From positions 1-64,000 of the forward strand of contig NZ_PPXD01000008.1 of assembly GCF_002909375.1 (NCBI RefSeq): a stretch of DNA of 64,000 nucleotides, given 5' to 3'. Source of the stretch: Cryobacterium zongtaii. GTDB taxonomy: Bacteria > Actinomycetota > Actinomycetes > Actinomycetales > Microbacteriaceae. Below, piece by piece: positions 35,647 through 48,912 of this stretch. Under the pieces are notes generated by a model. It was not told the origin of the DNA. It did not search any database and saw nothing but the letters and a program-made list of their open reading frames with translations. Each line of letters opens with the position of its first letter. Positions within the stretch are counted from its first letter, which is position 1. The position numbers and the translations under genes are program-made.

Positions 35647-35984
35647 CTCGCGCGCTGCCCCTTGACCAGTGCAGTCGACAGCTCGGCCACAAGATCGGGC
35701 CAGCTGGCGTGCACAGATGTCGGCAGTGCGCGAAAAACGATCTCCGTCCCGGCGGGAACGCCAGGAAGGAGATCGAAGCTTGCCGCTTTCAGACGACGAC
35801 GCACGCGGTTTCGAACCACCGCGCCGCCCACGTTCTTGGCGACGATGAACCCGAACCGCACCGGGGTGGGTTCTGAGTTGCGGCGGAGGTACGCCACAGT
35901 GTGCGGGCCGACGACCCGCACACCTCGTCGAACGACAGCCTTATAGTCGCTCCCGCTCGTGATGCGATTGGCGTGAGCGAGCAC
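35643..35984 (-). CDS. rnpA: Ribonuclease P protein component
   Basis: The 113-residue basic protein binds the catalytic RNase P RNA and aids 5' maturation of tRNAs. The signature RFGFIVAKNVGGAVVRNRVRRRL contains the RNR-type motif. GTG 35984 (Val-Leu-Ala-His-Ala-Asn-Arg) matches the normal RnpA N-terminus; the longer upstream frame runs through rpmH and is not coding. It lies 8 nt after the rpmH stop in the conserved rpmH-rnpA-yidD-yidC operon. Confidence 0.95.
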   Translation of the reverse strand: MLAHANRITSGSDYKAVVRRGVRVVGPHTVAYLRRNSEPTPVRFGFIVAKNVGGAVVRNRVRRRLKAASFDLLPGVPAGTEIVFRALPTSVHASWPDLVAELSTALVKGQRAR

Positions 35985-35992
35985 GGGAGGTC

Positions 35993-36130
35993 TTACGCGG
36001 AGAGTTCGGTGCGACCCTTGCGACGACGAGCACCGAGGATGGCGCGTCCGGCGCGGGTGCGCATACGAAGACGGAAACCGTGCACCTTCGCGCGACGACG
36101 GTTGTTCGGCTGGAACGTTCTCTTGCTCAT
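35993..36130 (-). CDS. rpmH: 50S ribosomal protein L34
   Basis: The 45-residue, very basic protein starts [20 protein letters not shown] and ends RKGRTELSA, the L34 signature. ATG at 36130 and TAA at 35993-35995. It is the first gene of the minus-strand rpmH-rnpA-yidD-yidC-khpB-rsmG block, reading away from dnaA. Confidence 0.97.
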   Translation of the reverse strand: MSKRTFQPNNRRRAKVHGFRLRMRTRAGRAILGARRRKGRTELSA

Positions 36131-36523
36131 TGTTCAATCTCCACGTATTGGATCTCCGCAGGCCAAAACGAGCGGCCGGGAAAGAGTGAGGTAGCCCACG
36201 GGCTGGGGTCAACTGATTAAAACTACGGCTTCGCTCGCCCGTGGTCAAACTGACGACGCCCAAACGTTCGATTCTGCCCATTGAATTCCCATTTCCGGTA
36301 CAGACACGCTGGCAATCTTCAAGCTAATTTGGCCTGACCGCCGGTCATTGACTACCGTGAGGACAAGTTATCCACAGGTTGTGGGTAAACCCTGAGAATC
36401 CAGTTGTTATTTGCCCACAGGCGGTGGATAACGTTGTGGATGAATCGCCCGATGGGCATTCTGTGTCCACCCGCGAAGGCTCTCTCAGGGCGGCAAACGT
36501 ACAGATGAAGATTGTGGGAAACC
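36131..36523. promoter_or_regulatory. rpmH-dnaA intergenic region with DnaA boxes
   Basis: The 393-nt gap holds divergent promoters and a cluster of DnaA boxes just upstream of dnaA: a perfect TTATCCACA (36368-36376), and one-mismatch sites at 36380-36388 (TGTGGGTAA), 36411-36419 (TTGCCCACA), 36423-36431 (GGTGGATAA) and 36435-36443 (TGTGGATGA). A possible dnaA promoter, TTGGCC-N18-TACCGT (36329-36358), would start transcription beside the perfect box, fitting DnaA autoregulation. Boxes here may also be part of a bipartite origin. Confidence 0.7.
36220..36248 (-). promoter_or_regulatory. Promoter of the rpmH operon
   Basis: On the minus strand TTGACC (36248-36243) and TAGTTT (36225-36220) are separated by 17 nt, a good SigA-type promoter, about 90 nt upstream of the rpmH start. 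Confidence 0.6.
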
Positions 36524-37945
36524 ATGCCAGACGGGGAACAGCCCATCAGCGAGACATGGCGGTCAGTTCTGACCATTCTGGAGTCGGACGACACGGTCAC
36601 TCCGATGCTGTACGGCTTCCTGAACCTGGTCGAGCCCAAAGGCATCGCGGCCGGCACCTTCTACCTGGAAGTCCCGAACGAGTTCACCGCGAGCATGCTC
36701 AACGTGCGCATGCGGGTTCCCCTGCTCACGGCCATGGGCCAGCTCAGCGAATCGGTCGCGGTCACCACGTTCTACGTCGTGGTCAATCCCGAGCTCGAGC
36801 AGGAGTCCCTGCGCCCGGTTCAGGAACCCATCGAACGCCAGCCTGACATCGAGACGCCGGCCACGCCGCAGTCGGTTTTCGAAAGCACTCCCCCTGAGCG
36901 CCCCCACGACACCCGGCTGAACTCCAAGTACAGCTTCGACAACTTCGTCATCGGACAGTCCAACCGGTTCGCACATGCCGCGGCCGTCGCCGTTGCCGAG
37001 GCTCCGGCCAAGGCGTACAACCCGCTCTTCATCTACGGTTCCTCCGGCCTGGGCAAGACCCACCTGCTGCACGCCATCGGCCACTACGCGATGAGCCTGT
37101 ATCCGGGCATCCGTGTGCGCTACGTCAGTAGCGAGGAATTCACCAACGACTTCATCAACTCGATTGCCAACAACCGCGGTTCCGCCTTCCAGAACCGGTA
37201 CCGCAACATCGACATCCTGATGATCGACGACATCCAGTTCCTGCAGGGCAAGGCGGAGACCCAGGAAGCGTTCTTCCACACCTTCAACACCCTGCACGAT
37301 CACAACAAACAGGTCGTCATCACCAGCGACCTGCCGCCGAAGGCCCTCACCGGGTTTGAAGACCGCATGCGGTCGCGCTTCGAGTGGGGCCTGATCACGG
37401 ATGTCCAGGCTCCTGACCTGGAGACCCGCATCGCGATCCTCCGCAAGAAGGCGCAGAGCGAGAAGCTGCAGGTTCCGCACGACATTCTCGAGTTCATGGC
37501 GTCGAAGGTGTCGTCGAACATCCGCGAACTCGAGGGCACGCTGATCCGGGTCACCGCGTTCGCGAGCCTGAACCGCACCCCGGTGGACATGAACCTCGTG
37601 CAGACGGTGTTGAAGGACGTGATCACCCTCGATGAGGACAACGTGATCGCTCCGGTGGACATCATCACGAACACCGCGGACTACTTCAAGCTCACCGTCG
37701 ACGACCTGTACGGTTCGTCACGTTCGCAGGCTGTGGCCACCGCACGACAGATCGCAATGTACCTGTGCCGGGAACTGACAAATCTCTCGCTCCCCAAGAT
37801 CGGCCAGCTGTTCGGCAACCGCGACCACACGACGGTGATGTACGCGAACAAGAAGATCAGCGAGCTCATGAAGGAACGCCGATCCATCTACAACCAGGTG
37901 ACGGAACTGACAAACCGCATCAAGCAGGATCACCGCTACAAGTAA
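36524..37945 (+). CDS. dnaA: Chromosomal replication initiator DnaA
   Basis: An AAA+ protein of 473 residues that binds DnaA boxes and melts oriC. Domain I is at 1-85, a short variable domain II follows, then SKYSFDNFVIGQSNRFAHAA leads into domain III with Walker A GSSGLGKT at 172-179, Walker B LMIDDIQFL, and domain IV with the box-binding signature GNRDHTTVMYANKKI. ATG 36524 (MPDGEQPISETW) is preferred; a GTG 12 nt upstream is possible. Domain II is short compared with the long linkers of streptomycetes. Confidence 0.98.
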   Translation: MPDGEQPISETWRSVLTILESDDTVTPMLYGFLNLVEPKGIAAGTFYLEVPNEFTASMLNVRMRVPLLTAMGQLSESVAVTTFYVVVNPELEQESLRPVQEPIERQPDIETPATPQSVFESTPPERPHDTRLNSKYSFDNFVIGQSNRFAHAAAVAVAEAPAKAYNPLFIYGSSGLGKTHLLHAIGHYAMSLYPGIRVRYVSSEEFTNDFINSIANNRGSAFQNRYRNIDILMIDDIQFLQGKAETQEAFFHTFNTLHDHNKQVVITSDLPPKALTGFEDRMRSRFEWGLITDVQAPDLETRIAILRKKAQSEKLQVPHDILEFMASKVSSNIRELEGTLIRVTAFASLNRTPVDMNLVQTVLKDVITLDEDNVIAPVDIITNTADYFKLTVDDLYGSSRSQAVATARQIAMYLCRELTNLSLPKIGQLFGNRDHTTVMYANKKISELMKERRSIYNQVTELTNRIKQDHRYK

Positions 37946-38310
37946 GAGAAAATTTTTTTGTGTTTCGTACCTGTGGATAACCCTGTGGAAACTGCCCGGA
38001 CAACTTGGCACAATCTGTAGAAACGCACGGCTCGCTTGTGAAAACTCGGAATTACAGAAACAAGTTCGTGTCATTCATTGGGCTTACCGCTCACAGGGCG
38101 TCCACAAGTTACAAGTTTGTAGTTCCCAGTCGCTGAGCGCTATCCACCGAGTTATCCACAGTTTCCACAGCGGTTAAGAAGATTAACGATTAACTTCATT
38201 AGCTCCAGGTCCAACAACCTTTACTCGCCGAGGCTCACAAGAAATGGGCAGCGGATAAACCCGACTAGCATTGAGGCCGTATCCAGGTCTCCACCGACAG
38301 GAGTGACTTC
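37946..38310. other. oriC: Probable oriC: dnaA-dnaN intergenic region
   Basis: The 365-nt gap contains perfect DnaA boxes in opposite orientations at 37972-37980 (TGTGGATAA) and 38152-38160 (TTATCCACA), plus two-mismatch boxes at 37984-37992, 38098-38106, 38140-38148 and 38161-38169. AT-rich stretches lie next to the dnaA stop (37951-37966, a run of seven Ts) and beside the right box group (38174-38201), the latter a candidate unwinding element. In actinobacteria oriC is normally in this gap. The dnaN promoter (possible -10 TAGCAT at 38266-38271) is at the right end. Confidence 0.82.
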
Positions 38311-39459
38311 GTGAGATTTCAGGCCAATCGGGATGTCTTCAGCGAAGCCGTATCTTTCGCTGTCAAGCTCCTTCCCCAACGCACCACCCTGCCCATTTTG
38401 AGCGGCGTCTTAATCGAAGCGACAGAGACCGGCCTGATCCTGTCCTCGTTCGACTACGAAGTGTCGGCCCAGACCGAGATCGCCGCCGATGTCGAAGAGA
38501 CCGGCAAGGTGCTCGTCTCCGGACGCCTTCTGGCCGAGATCGCCAGCCGGATGCCGAACGCTCCGGTGCGGTTTTCCACCAACGAGTCCCGCATCACCGT
38601 GAGCTGCGGTACCGCGAACTTCACCCTGCTGTCTATGCCGGTAGAGGAATATCCAAGTATTCCCCAGGTCAGCGCCCAATCTGGCCTGGTACCCGCCGAG
38701 GAATTCGCCGCGGCAGTCTCGCAGGTCGCTGTCGCCGCATCCCGCGATGACGTCACACCGGTGATCACCGGCGTGCAGCTGCAGATCACCGAGAACAGCA
38801 TCAGCCTCGTCGCAACCGACCGGTACCGTGTCGCCGTTCGCGAGATCGACTGGGACCCGGGAGCCAACCAGGCCCAGGAACCGATCACGGCCCTGGTGCC
38901 GGCGCGGACCCTGCAGGAGGTCGGTAAGACCTTCGGCCACAGCGGCACGATCTCGGTGGCCATCACCAACACCGACGACCGCGAACTGATCGCCTTCACC
39001 GCGGACAAAAAAACCGTCACGTCGCTGCTGATCAAGGGCAACTACCCGCCGGTGCGTCGCCTGTTCCCGGACAACGTCGACAACTACGCCGTGATGAACA
39101 CCGCCGAACTGATCGAGGCCACCCGCCGCGTGCAGCTGGTGCTGGAGCGGGAGGCGGCCCTGCGGTTCAGCTTCACTTCCGACGGTCTCACCCTCGAGGC
39201 CATCGGCTCGGAGCAGGCCCAGGCCTCTGAGACCATCGACGCGATCCTCGCCGGCGGCGACACCGTCGTCTCTCTCAAGCCGCAGTTCCTGCTGGACGGC
39301 CTCGGCGCCGTGCACTCCGAGTTCGTGCGCATCTCTTTCACCAAGACCGAGAACCCCAACAAGCCGGGACCCGTGCTCATCACGAGCCAGACGTCGCGCG
39401 AGCAGCCGGGCGCCGACAGCTACCGGTACCTGCTGCAGCCGAACCTGCTCCTGCGCTAA
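38311..39459 (+). CDS. dnaN: DNA polymerase III beta sliding clamp
   Basis: The 382-residue clamp subunit has three related domains. N-terminal MRFQANRDVFSEAVSFAVKLLPQRTTLPILSG-type start, ATDRYRVAVREI in the middle, and VLITS near the C-terminus are characteristic. It forms the ring that tethers polymerase III. GTG at 38311 has CAGGAG about 8 nt upstream. It is the first plus-strand gene right of oriC. Confidence 0.97.
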   Translation: MRFQANRDVFSEAVSFAVKLLPQRTTLPILSGVLIEATETGLILSSFDYEVSAQTEIAADVEETGKVLVSGRLLAEIASRMPNAPVRFSTNESRITVSCGTANFTLLSMPVEEYPSIPQVSAQSGLVPAEEFAAAVSQVAVAASRDDVTPVITGVQLQITENSISLVATDRYRVAVREIDWDPGANQAQEPITALVPARTLQEVGKTFGHSGTISVAITNTDDRELIAFTADKKTVTSLLIKGNYPPVRRLFPDNVDNYAVMNTAELIEATRRVQLVLEREAALRFSFTSDGLTLEAIGSEQAQASETIDAILAGGDTVVSLKPQFLLDGLGAVHSEFVRISFTKTENPNKPGPVLITSQTSREQPGADSYRYLLQPNLLLR

Positions 39460-39502
39460 CCCGCCGGCCTCACCAGCACGACACGAACCACGAAGGACTG
39501 CC

Positions 39503-40390
39503 ATGCACATCGGAATCGTCGGCCTGGGCAAAATGGGCGCCAACATGCGCGACCGCCTGCGCGCCGCCGGTCTGACCGTCACCGGCTACGACCGCAATCC
39601 CGAGGTTTCCGACGTCGCCGGCACCGCCGAGCTGGTCGAGGCGATCCCGTCTCCCCGGCTGGTCTGGGTCATGGTTCCGGCCGGAGCCATCACCACCGCG
39701 GTGATCGCGGACCTGGCCACGAAGCTCTCCCCCGGCGACCTGGTCATCGACGGCGGCAACTCCAGGTTCACCGACGACTTCACCCATGAAGCGCTGCTCG
39801 CCGAAAACGGGATCCACTACGTCGACGCCGGTGTTTCCGGTGGGGTCTGGGGTCTCACCAACGGATTCGGCCTCATGGTCGGCGGTTCCGCCGCCGATGT
39901 GGAAACGGCCATGCCGGTCTTCGACGCGCTGCGTCCGGAGGGCCCGCGCGAAGAAGGCTTCGTGCACGCCGGCAAGGTCGGCGCCGGTCACTACGCCAAA
40001 ATGGTGCACAACGGCATCGAATACGCGCTGATGCAGGCCTATGCCGAGGGCTACGAACTGCTGGAGAAGCGCGACGACCTCATCCAGGATGTGCCCGGCA
40101 TTTTCACGGCCTGGCAGCGCGGCACCGTCGTGCGGTCCTGGCTGCTCGAACTCCTGGTGCGTGCCCTCAAGGACGACCCGCAGCTGGGCGACATCGAAGG
40201 CTACGTCGAAGACTCCGGCGAGGGACGCTGGACCATCGAAGAAGCCATCAACAATGCCGTTCCGGTGCCCGCGATCAGCGCGTCGATCTTCGCCCGGTTC
40301 GCCTCCCGCCAGGATGATTCCCCGGCCATGAAGGCGGTGGCCGCGCTGCGCAACCAGTTCGGTGGGCATGCCATAAAGAAGGCAGACTGA
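39503..40390 (+). CDS. gnd: 6-phosphogluconate dehydrogenase, decarboxylating (GndA-like short form)
   Basis: The 295-residue dehydrogenase converts 6-phosphogluconate to ribulose 5-phosphate and CO2. It has the Rossmann motif GLGKMG at 7-12, DGGNSRFTDDF and DAGVSGGVWGL for substrate, and GAGHYAKMVHNGIEYALMQ with the catalytic Lys. The short length and Asp-Arg after beta-2 (GYDRNPE) fit the NAD-preferring GndA-like group more than the 470-residue NADP enzyme. Its place between dnaN and recF is conserved in actinobacteria. Confidence 0.94.
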   Translation: MHIGIVGLGKMGANMRDRLRAAGLTVTGYDRNPEVSDVAGTAELVEAIPSPRLVWVMVPAGAITTAVIADLATKLSPGDLVIDGGNSRFTDDFTHEALLAENGIHYVDAGVSGGVWGLTNGFGLMVGGSAADVETAMPVFDALRPEGPREEGFVHAGKVGAGHYAKMVHNGIEYALMQAYAEGYELLEKRDDLIQDVPGIFTAWQRGTVVRSWLLELLVRALKDDPQLGDIEGYVEDSGEGRWTIEEAINNAVPVPAISASIFARFASRQDDSPAMKAVAALRNQFGGHAIKKAD

Positions 40391-40396
40391 TCCCGA

Positions 40397-41590
40397 GTGC
40401 GGGTCACACACCTCTCCCTCACTGACTTCCGCAACTATGCGCAAGCCGAAGTCCCGTTCGGCCCCGGACCCAACCTGATCGTCGGCCGAAACGGCCAGGG
40501 CAAGACAAATCTGGTCGAGGCGCTCGGATTCCTCAGCACCCTGAGCTCGCACCGGGTGTCCCAGACCGGGGCGATGGTGCGCTCCGGCGCAGAATCCGCG
40601 ATCATCCGCGCACGCCTTGAGTACAACGGCCGGGACATCCTCGCTGAGGTGCAGATCAACCGGTCCGGACTCAACCGGGCCCAGATCAACCGGTCGGTCA
40701 TCAAGACCCGGGAACTTCCCCGCTATTTCTCCAGCGTGCTGTTCGCACCGGAAGACCTTGCCCTGGTGCGCGGCGACCCGTCCGGTCGTCGACGATTCCT
40801 CGACCAGTTGCTGGTGTTGCGGAGCCCCAGACTCTCCGGGGTGCTTGCCGACTATGACCGGGTGCTGAAACAACGCAATACCCTGCTCAAGTCCGCCAGG
40901 GCCTCCGGTTTGAAGACCACCCAGCTGGGCACCCTCGATATCTGGGACGAACGGCTGGTGGCACTGGGCTCCGAGATCATCGATGCCCGCGCGGATCTGG
41001 TGGCTGAGTTGATGCCGCCGCTGCAAAAGGCGTACAAATCGGTTGCCGGCGCGGATCACGGGCCGAACCTGGTCGCGTCGCTGAGCATTCTCGGTGCCGA
41101 TGAGGAAGCCGGCGAGACCGCCTCCCCGGCCGCAGCTTCGCCGAGTGCGAGCTCAGGTTCCGCGACGGCCGACACCTTCCGCACCGCGCTGGCCGGTCTG
41201 CGGCGCAAGGAACTGGACCGCGGAATGACCCTGGCCGGACCGCACCGTGACGATCTGGTCTTCGAACTCAACAATCTGCCGGCCAAGGGCTATGCCAGCC
41301 ACGGCGAATCCTGGTCCTTCGCGCTTGCGCTCAAACTCGCGTCGGCGGAGCTGCTCCGGCGAGATTCGTCCAGTGGTGACCCGGTGCTGATCCTCGACGA
41401 TGTGTTCGCCGAGCTCGACCAATCTCGCCGCCGGCGCCTCGCCGAAGCCGTCACCGGCTACGAACAGGTTCTGATCACGGCCGCCGTCTTCGAAGACGTC
41501 CCTGCGGTGCTCGCTGCCCACGCCATCCACATCCACGCCGGCGCCGTGGTCGCTGCGCCCGAGGCCGAGAGCGGGACGGTCCGTGGCTGA
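40397..41590 (+). CDS. recF: DNA replication and repair protein RecF
   Basis: An SMC-like ABC ATPase of 397 residues that loads RecA at gaps. Walker A GRNGQGKT is at 30-37, preceded by LTDFRNY; the ABC signature region and Walker B LILDDVFAELDQSRR are near the C-terminus. An Ala/Ser/Glu-rich insertion sits before the signature region (about 238-260). GTG 40397 begins 6 nt after gnd. The stop overlaps the DUF721 gene by 8 nt. Confidence 0.97.
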   Translation: MRVTHLSLTDFRNYAQAEVPFGPGPNLIVGRNGQGKTNLVEALGFLSTLSSHRVSQTGAMVRSGAESAIIRARLEYNGRDILAEVQINRSGLNRAQINRSVIKTRELPRYFSSVLFAPEDLALVRGDPSGRRRFLDQLLVLRSPRLSGVLADYDRVLKQRNTLLKSARASGLKTTQLGTLDIWDERLVALGSEIIDARADLVAELMPPLQKAYKSVAGADHGPNLVASLSILGADEEAGETASPAAASPSASSGSATADTFRTALAGLRRKELDRGMTLAGPHRDDLVFELNNLPAKGYASHGESWSFALALKLASAELLRRDSSSGDPVLILDDVFAELDQSRRRRLAEAVTGYEQVLITAAVFEDVPAVLAAHAIHIHAGAVVAAPEAESGTVRG

Positions 41591-42071
41591 ACACAGTGAA
41601 GCCGCCAAGGTCTACCTCCGGTTCAAGGATGTCTTCGGCGACCCGAACGCGAAGCGAACCCGCGCCAGGCGCAAGGCCAGCCCTCAAATCGGGTCGAGCG
41701 TGCCGTTCGGCGCCGGCCGGGACCCGCGGGGACTGGGCGAAACCATCAATTCGCTCACCGCGCAGCTGGGCTGGAATTCACCGATGGCCCAGTCGGACCT
41801 GCTCGGGTCCTGGATCGAACTCGCCGGTGAGGAAACCGCGAAACACTCCACCCCGGCCGGTATCGACGAGGGCATCCTGACCGTGCACTGCGAGTCGACG
41901 GCGTGGGCGACTCAGCTGCGCATGATGCGGGTGGAAATCATGACTCAGATCATGCAGAAGTTCCCGGATGCCGGCATCGCCGCAATTCGTTTTCAAGGAC
42001 CCAACGCCCCCTCCTGGAAAAAGGGTCCCAGATCAATCCCAGGGCGTGGTCCACGCGATACCTATGGCTAG
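41583..42071 (+). CDS. DUF721 (DciA-like) protein
   Basis: The 162-residue basic protein has the DUF721 core WIELAGEETAKHSTPAGIDEG-type segment followed by LTVHCESTAWATQLRMM. DUF721 proteins include DciA, which loads or recruits the replicative helicase in bacteria lacking DnaC, and this genome shows no dnaC next to dnaB in this window. The position between recF and gyrB is conserved in actinobacteria. GTG start overlaps recF by 8 nt. Helicase-loader function is inferred from the family. Confidence 0.9.
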   Translation: MAEHSEAAKVYLRFKDVFGDPNAKRTRARRKASPQIGSSVPFGAGRDPRGLGETINSLTAQLGWNSPMAQSDLLGSWIELAGEETAKHSTPAGIDEGILTVHCESTAWATQLRMMRVEIMTQIMQKFPDAGIAAIRFQGPNAPSWKKGPRSIPGRGPRDTYG

Positions 42072-42150
42072 GTAGCCAAAACAGGTCACCCTTACGAATA
42101 AAACGCGTCAAACGGCGGTTTTGGCCGTTGGGGCTTGGGGTGTTTGGTAG

Positions 42151-46739
<4,589 letters not shown>

Positions 46740-46747
<8 letters not shown>

Positions 46748-47147
46748 TGTTGCCGAGAAACTGGCCAAAAAGTCGAGTCGGGGTGCAATGTCGTCCAAGC
46801 AGGTACGTCTGAAGCTCGTTTACATCGACTTCTGGTCGGCCGTCAAGCTGTCCTTCCTGATCGCCGTGTGCCTGGCCGTGGTGACCATCGTCGCCACGTT
46901 CCTCACCTTCACGGTCCTCAATGGAACAGGCATCTTCACCCAGATCGACGCCCTGTACACGGATATCGCCGGGAGCGCGTCTGAGCTCACGACAATCCTG
47001 TCGATCGGCAACGTGATGGGCTTCGCCGTGGTCGTCGCCGTCATCAACACCGTCGTCGTCACCGCGCTGGGCGCAATCTTCGCCGTACTGTACAACCTGA
47101 GCGTCAAGGTCACCGGAGGCCTGCTCGTCGGATTCACCAACAACTGA
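46740..47147 (+). CDS. DUF3566 membrane protein
   Basis: The 135-residue protein has a basic Ser/Lys N-terminus, two long hydrophobic segments (about 37-62 and 92-117) separated by an extracytoplasmic loop, and a short tail. This is the conserved DUF3566 protein always found after gyrA in actinobacteria, of unknown function. It overlaps gyrA by 8 nt, so it belongs to the gyrBA transcript. Confidence 0.9.
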
Positions 47148-47185
47148 CGGATGTGTGCCCAATCGATGGTCGCTTGCGGCCTCGA

Positions 47186-47215
47186 TTGGGACTTTTCGCC
47201 AGTTTCCGTTAGTCT
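47186..47215 (+). promoter_or_regulatory. Promoter of the tRNA-Ile gene
   Basis: TTGGGA (47186-47191) and TAGTCT (47210-47215) are 18 nt apart, 17 nt before the tRNA-Ile 5' end. Confidence 0.5.
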
Positions 47216-47231
47216 GAAACCTGCCCAATGG

Positions 47232-47305
47232 GGGGATATAGCTCAGTTGGTTAGAGCGCTTCGCTGATAACGAAGAGGTCCCAGGTTCAAATCCCGGTAT
47301 CCCCA
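47232..47305 (+). tRNA. tRNA-Ile (GAT)
   Basis: A 74-nt cloverleaf: acceptor GGGGATA with TATCCCC, anticodon stem CTTCG/CGAAG around CTGATAA (anticodon GAT), and T loop TTCAAAT. The T stem CCAGG/CCCGG has an A-C mismatch at its middle pair. CCA is not encoded. Confidence 0.95.
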
Positions 47306-47392
47306 CGCAGTACCTCAACACCGTGTCCGTAAACACCGTGTACTTCATAGCCTTACATCTCCGCCAGATCCTCACCCGTGAAGATCCGGTTC

Positions 47393-47465
47393 GGGGCCAT
47401 AGCTCAATTGGTAGAGCGCCTGCTTTGCAAGCAGGAGGTCCGGGGTTCGATTCCCCGTGGCTCCA
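47393..47465 (+). tRNA. tRNA-Ala (TGC)
   Basis: A 73-nt cloverleaf: acceptor GGGGCCA with TGGCTCC (one G-T pair), anticodon stem CCTGC/GCAGG around TTTGCAA (anticodon TGC), and T stem CGGGG/CCCCG around TTCGATT. CCA is not encoded. The Ile-Ala pair after gyrA-DUF3566 is conserved in actinobacteria. Confidence 0.96.
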
Positions 47466-47471
47466 CAGAAG

Positions 47472-47510
47472 AAAACCCCCCAGTCGGCACTGCCGGCCGG
47501 GGGGTTTTTT
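47472..47510 (+). terminator. Terminator after the tRNA-Ile/tRNA-Ala genes
   Basis: AAAACCCCCC (47472-47481) can pair with GGGGGGTTTT (47499-47508), followed by more Ts, 7 nt after tRNA-Ala. Confidence 0.85.
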
Positions 47511-47649
47511 GATTGTCCCCTCTTCGGGCCCCCAGTGGGCCTCTGTACACCGCAGGATGCGCCCGGGCCAGCCGCGTCCATGCCGGCATGCGCGTCCGCT
47601 CACACCAGCACTCAGCGCCGTTGAAGGTATGGCCGGGCGAAGCAGCACA

Positions 47650-47680
47650 AAAAGGGGCCCCCGTCGTATGACGGGGGCCC
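47650..47680 (-). terminator. Terminator of the 178-aa membrane protein gene
   Basis: A perfect 10-bp stem (47655-47664 with 47671-47680), 6-nt loop, is followed on the minus strand by TTTTT. It lies about 20 nt beyond the gene's stop. Together with the preceding plus-strand hairpin it insulates the convergent units. Confidence 0.85.
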
Positions 47681-47700
47681 TCTTCTGTAAAGTGCCGGAG

Positions 47701-48237
47701 CTAGATGTCCGAGGACTTCTCGATCGGCGAGTCAAGCAGCGACTCGTCTTCGGAGACCCACAACTCATCGTCGGCACGGAAGGTCTGCCAAAGGGCGTAG
47801 GCGACCCCGGCGGCGGCAGCGATGCCGACTCCGATGGCGATGTACGTGCCCGCGCCCAGACCCTGCTTCTCAATCACGACGGGCTTCTGGAAGCGAACCC
47901 GGTTGAGAGCGGCGATGCGCGCGTCCTTGGCGATATCCCCCACCGACATGACAGTGCCCAGTGCGGTTCCGATCCCCGGCAGAACCTTGTCAGTGACCTG
48001 GTGGCGTACGCCACCGGCAAAATCTTGGGTAGCGTGCACGCCGGGGAGCAGGTAGTGCTCGTATCCCTGGCGAACGCGGGGTACAACTTCTTCACGAGTG
48101 AGCACACCAGCCTGACGGCCGGCTTCACGTGCAATCTCGTTGGCGCGGTCGAGAACTTCCTGCTGATTACTCCACAGTTCGTCCGCGCTCTTGCGCAGAC
48201 GAGTGAGTTCCTTTCGGCGCTTGCGTGACAGGCTCAT
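47701..48237 (-). CDS. Hypothetical protein with coiled-coil N-terminus and one membrane helix
   Basis: The 178-residue protein has a charged helical N-terminus (SRKRRKELTRLRKSADELW) followed by a helical middle and one hydrophobic segment (about 130-152, AGTYIAIGVGIAAAAGVAYALW), then an acidic tail (ADDELWVSEDESLLDSP). ATG 48237 has GGAGGG 5 nt upstream. I do not recognise a named domain; the amphipathic middle resembles the apolipoprotein-like or YtxH-type helical proteins. It stands alone between terminators. Function unknown. Confidence 0.8.
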   Translation of the reverse strand: MSLSRKRRKELTRLRKSADELWSNQQEVLDRANEIAREAGRQAGVLTREEVVPRVRQGYEHYLLPGVHATQDFAGGVRHQVTDKVLPGIGTALGTVMSVGDIAKDARIAALNRVRFQKPVVIEKQGLGAGTYIAIGVGIAAAAGVAYALWQTFRADDELWVSEDESLLDSPIEKSSDI

Positions 48238-48360
48238 CTGGACCCTCCATCGTTTCTTGTGGTGAACACTGCCCATCTTGCCACTGAATACCCTGTGAGC
48301 GCTCTGAATGCCTGACCGGCATACGGATTCGGATAAAGCTGCTGTGCAAGAATTGTGCCT

Positions 48361-48900
48361 ATGTCTAAGCACACTGCCGTCGCCACGCTCAATACCACCC
48401 TCGGACCCATCAAGGTCAACCTCTTCGGGAACCACGCTCCGAAGACCGTCAAGAACTTCGTCGGCCTCGCCACCGGCGAAATCGAGTGGAAGCACCCGGC
48501 CACGGGAAAGACCTCCAACGACCCGCTGTACAACGGGACCGTCTTCCACCGCATCATCAAGGACTTCATGATCCAGGCCGGCGACCCGCTGGGCCAGGGC
48601 ACCGGCGGACCCGGCTTCCAGTTCGACGACGAGATCAACCCCGAACTCGACTTCACCCAGCCGTACGTCCTCGCCATGGCCAACGCCGGCATCCAGGGCG
48701 GCCGCGGCACCAACGGTTCGCAGTTCTTCATCACCGTCGTGCCCACCACCTGGCTGCAGGGTAAGCACAGCATCTTCGGCGCCGTCGAGGACGAGGCGTC
48801 CCGCGCGATCGTCGAGCAGCTTGCTGCCGTGCCGACCGATGGCCGCGACCGTCCGCTCACCGACGTCGTCATCGAGAGCATCACCGTCGAGCAGGTCTAG
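48361..48900 (+). CDS. ppiA: Peptidyl-prolyl cis-trans isomerase, cyclophilin type
   Basis: The 179-residue cytoplasmic cyclophilin has FHRIIKDFMIQAGDP, the catalytic Arg segment, then GTNGSQFFITVVPT and WLQGKHSIFGAV. There is no signal peptide. ATG 48361 lacks a ribosome site; AAGAAT ends 7 nt before it, so a leaderless transcript is possible. This dnaA-region cyclophilin is conserved in actinobacteria upstream of a rhomboid gene, which follows here by 12 nt. Confidence 0.95.
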   Translation: MSKHTAVATLNTTLGPIKVNLFGNHAPKTVKNFVGLATGEIEWKHPATGKTSNDPLYNGTVFHRIIKDFMIQAGDPLGQGTGGPGFQFDDEINPELDFTQPYVLAMANAGIQGGRGTNGSQFFITVVPTTWLQGKHSIFGAVEDEASRAIVEQLAAVPTDGRDRPLTDVVIESITVEQV

Positions 48901-48912
48901 GACCACCAGCTC

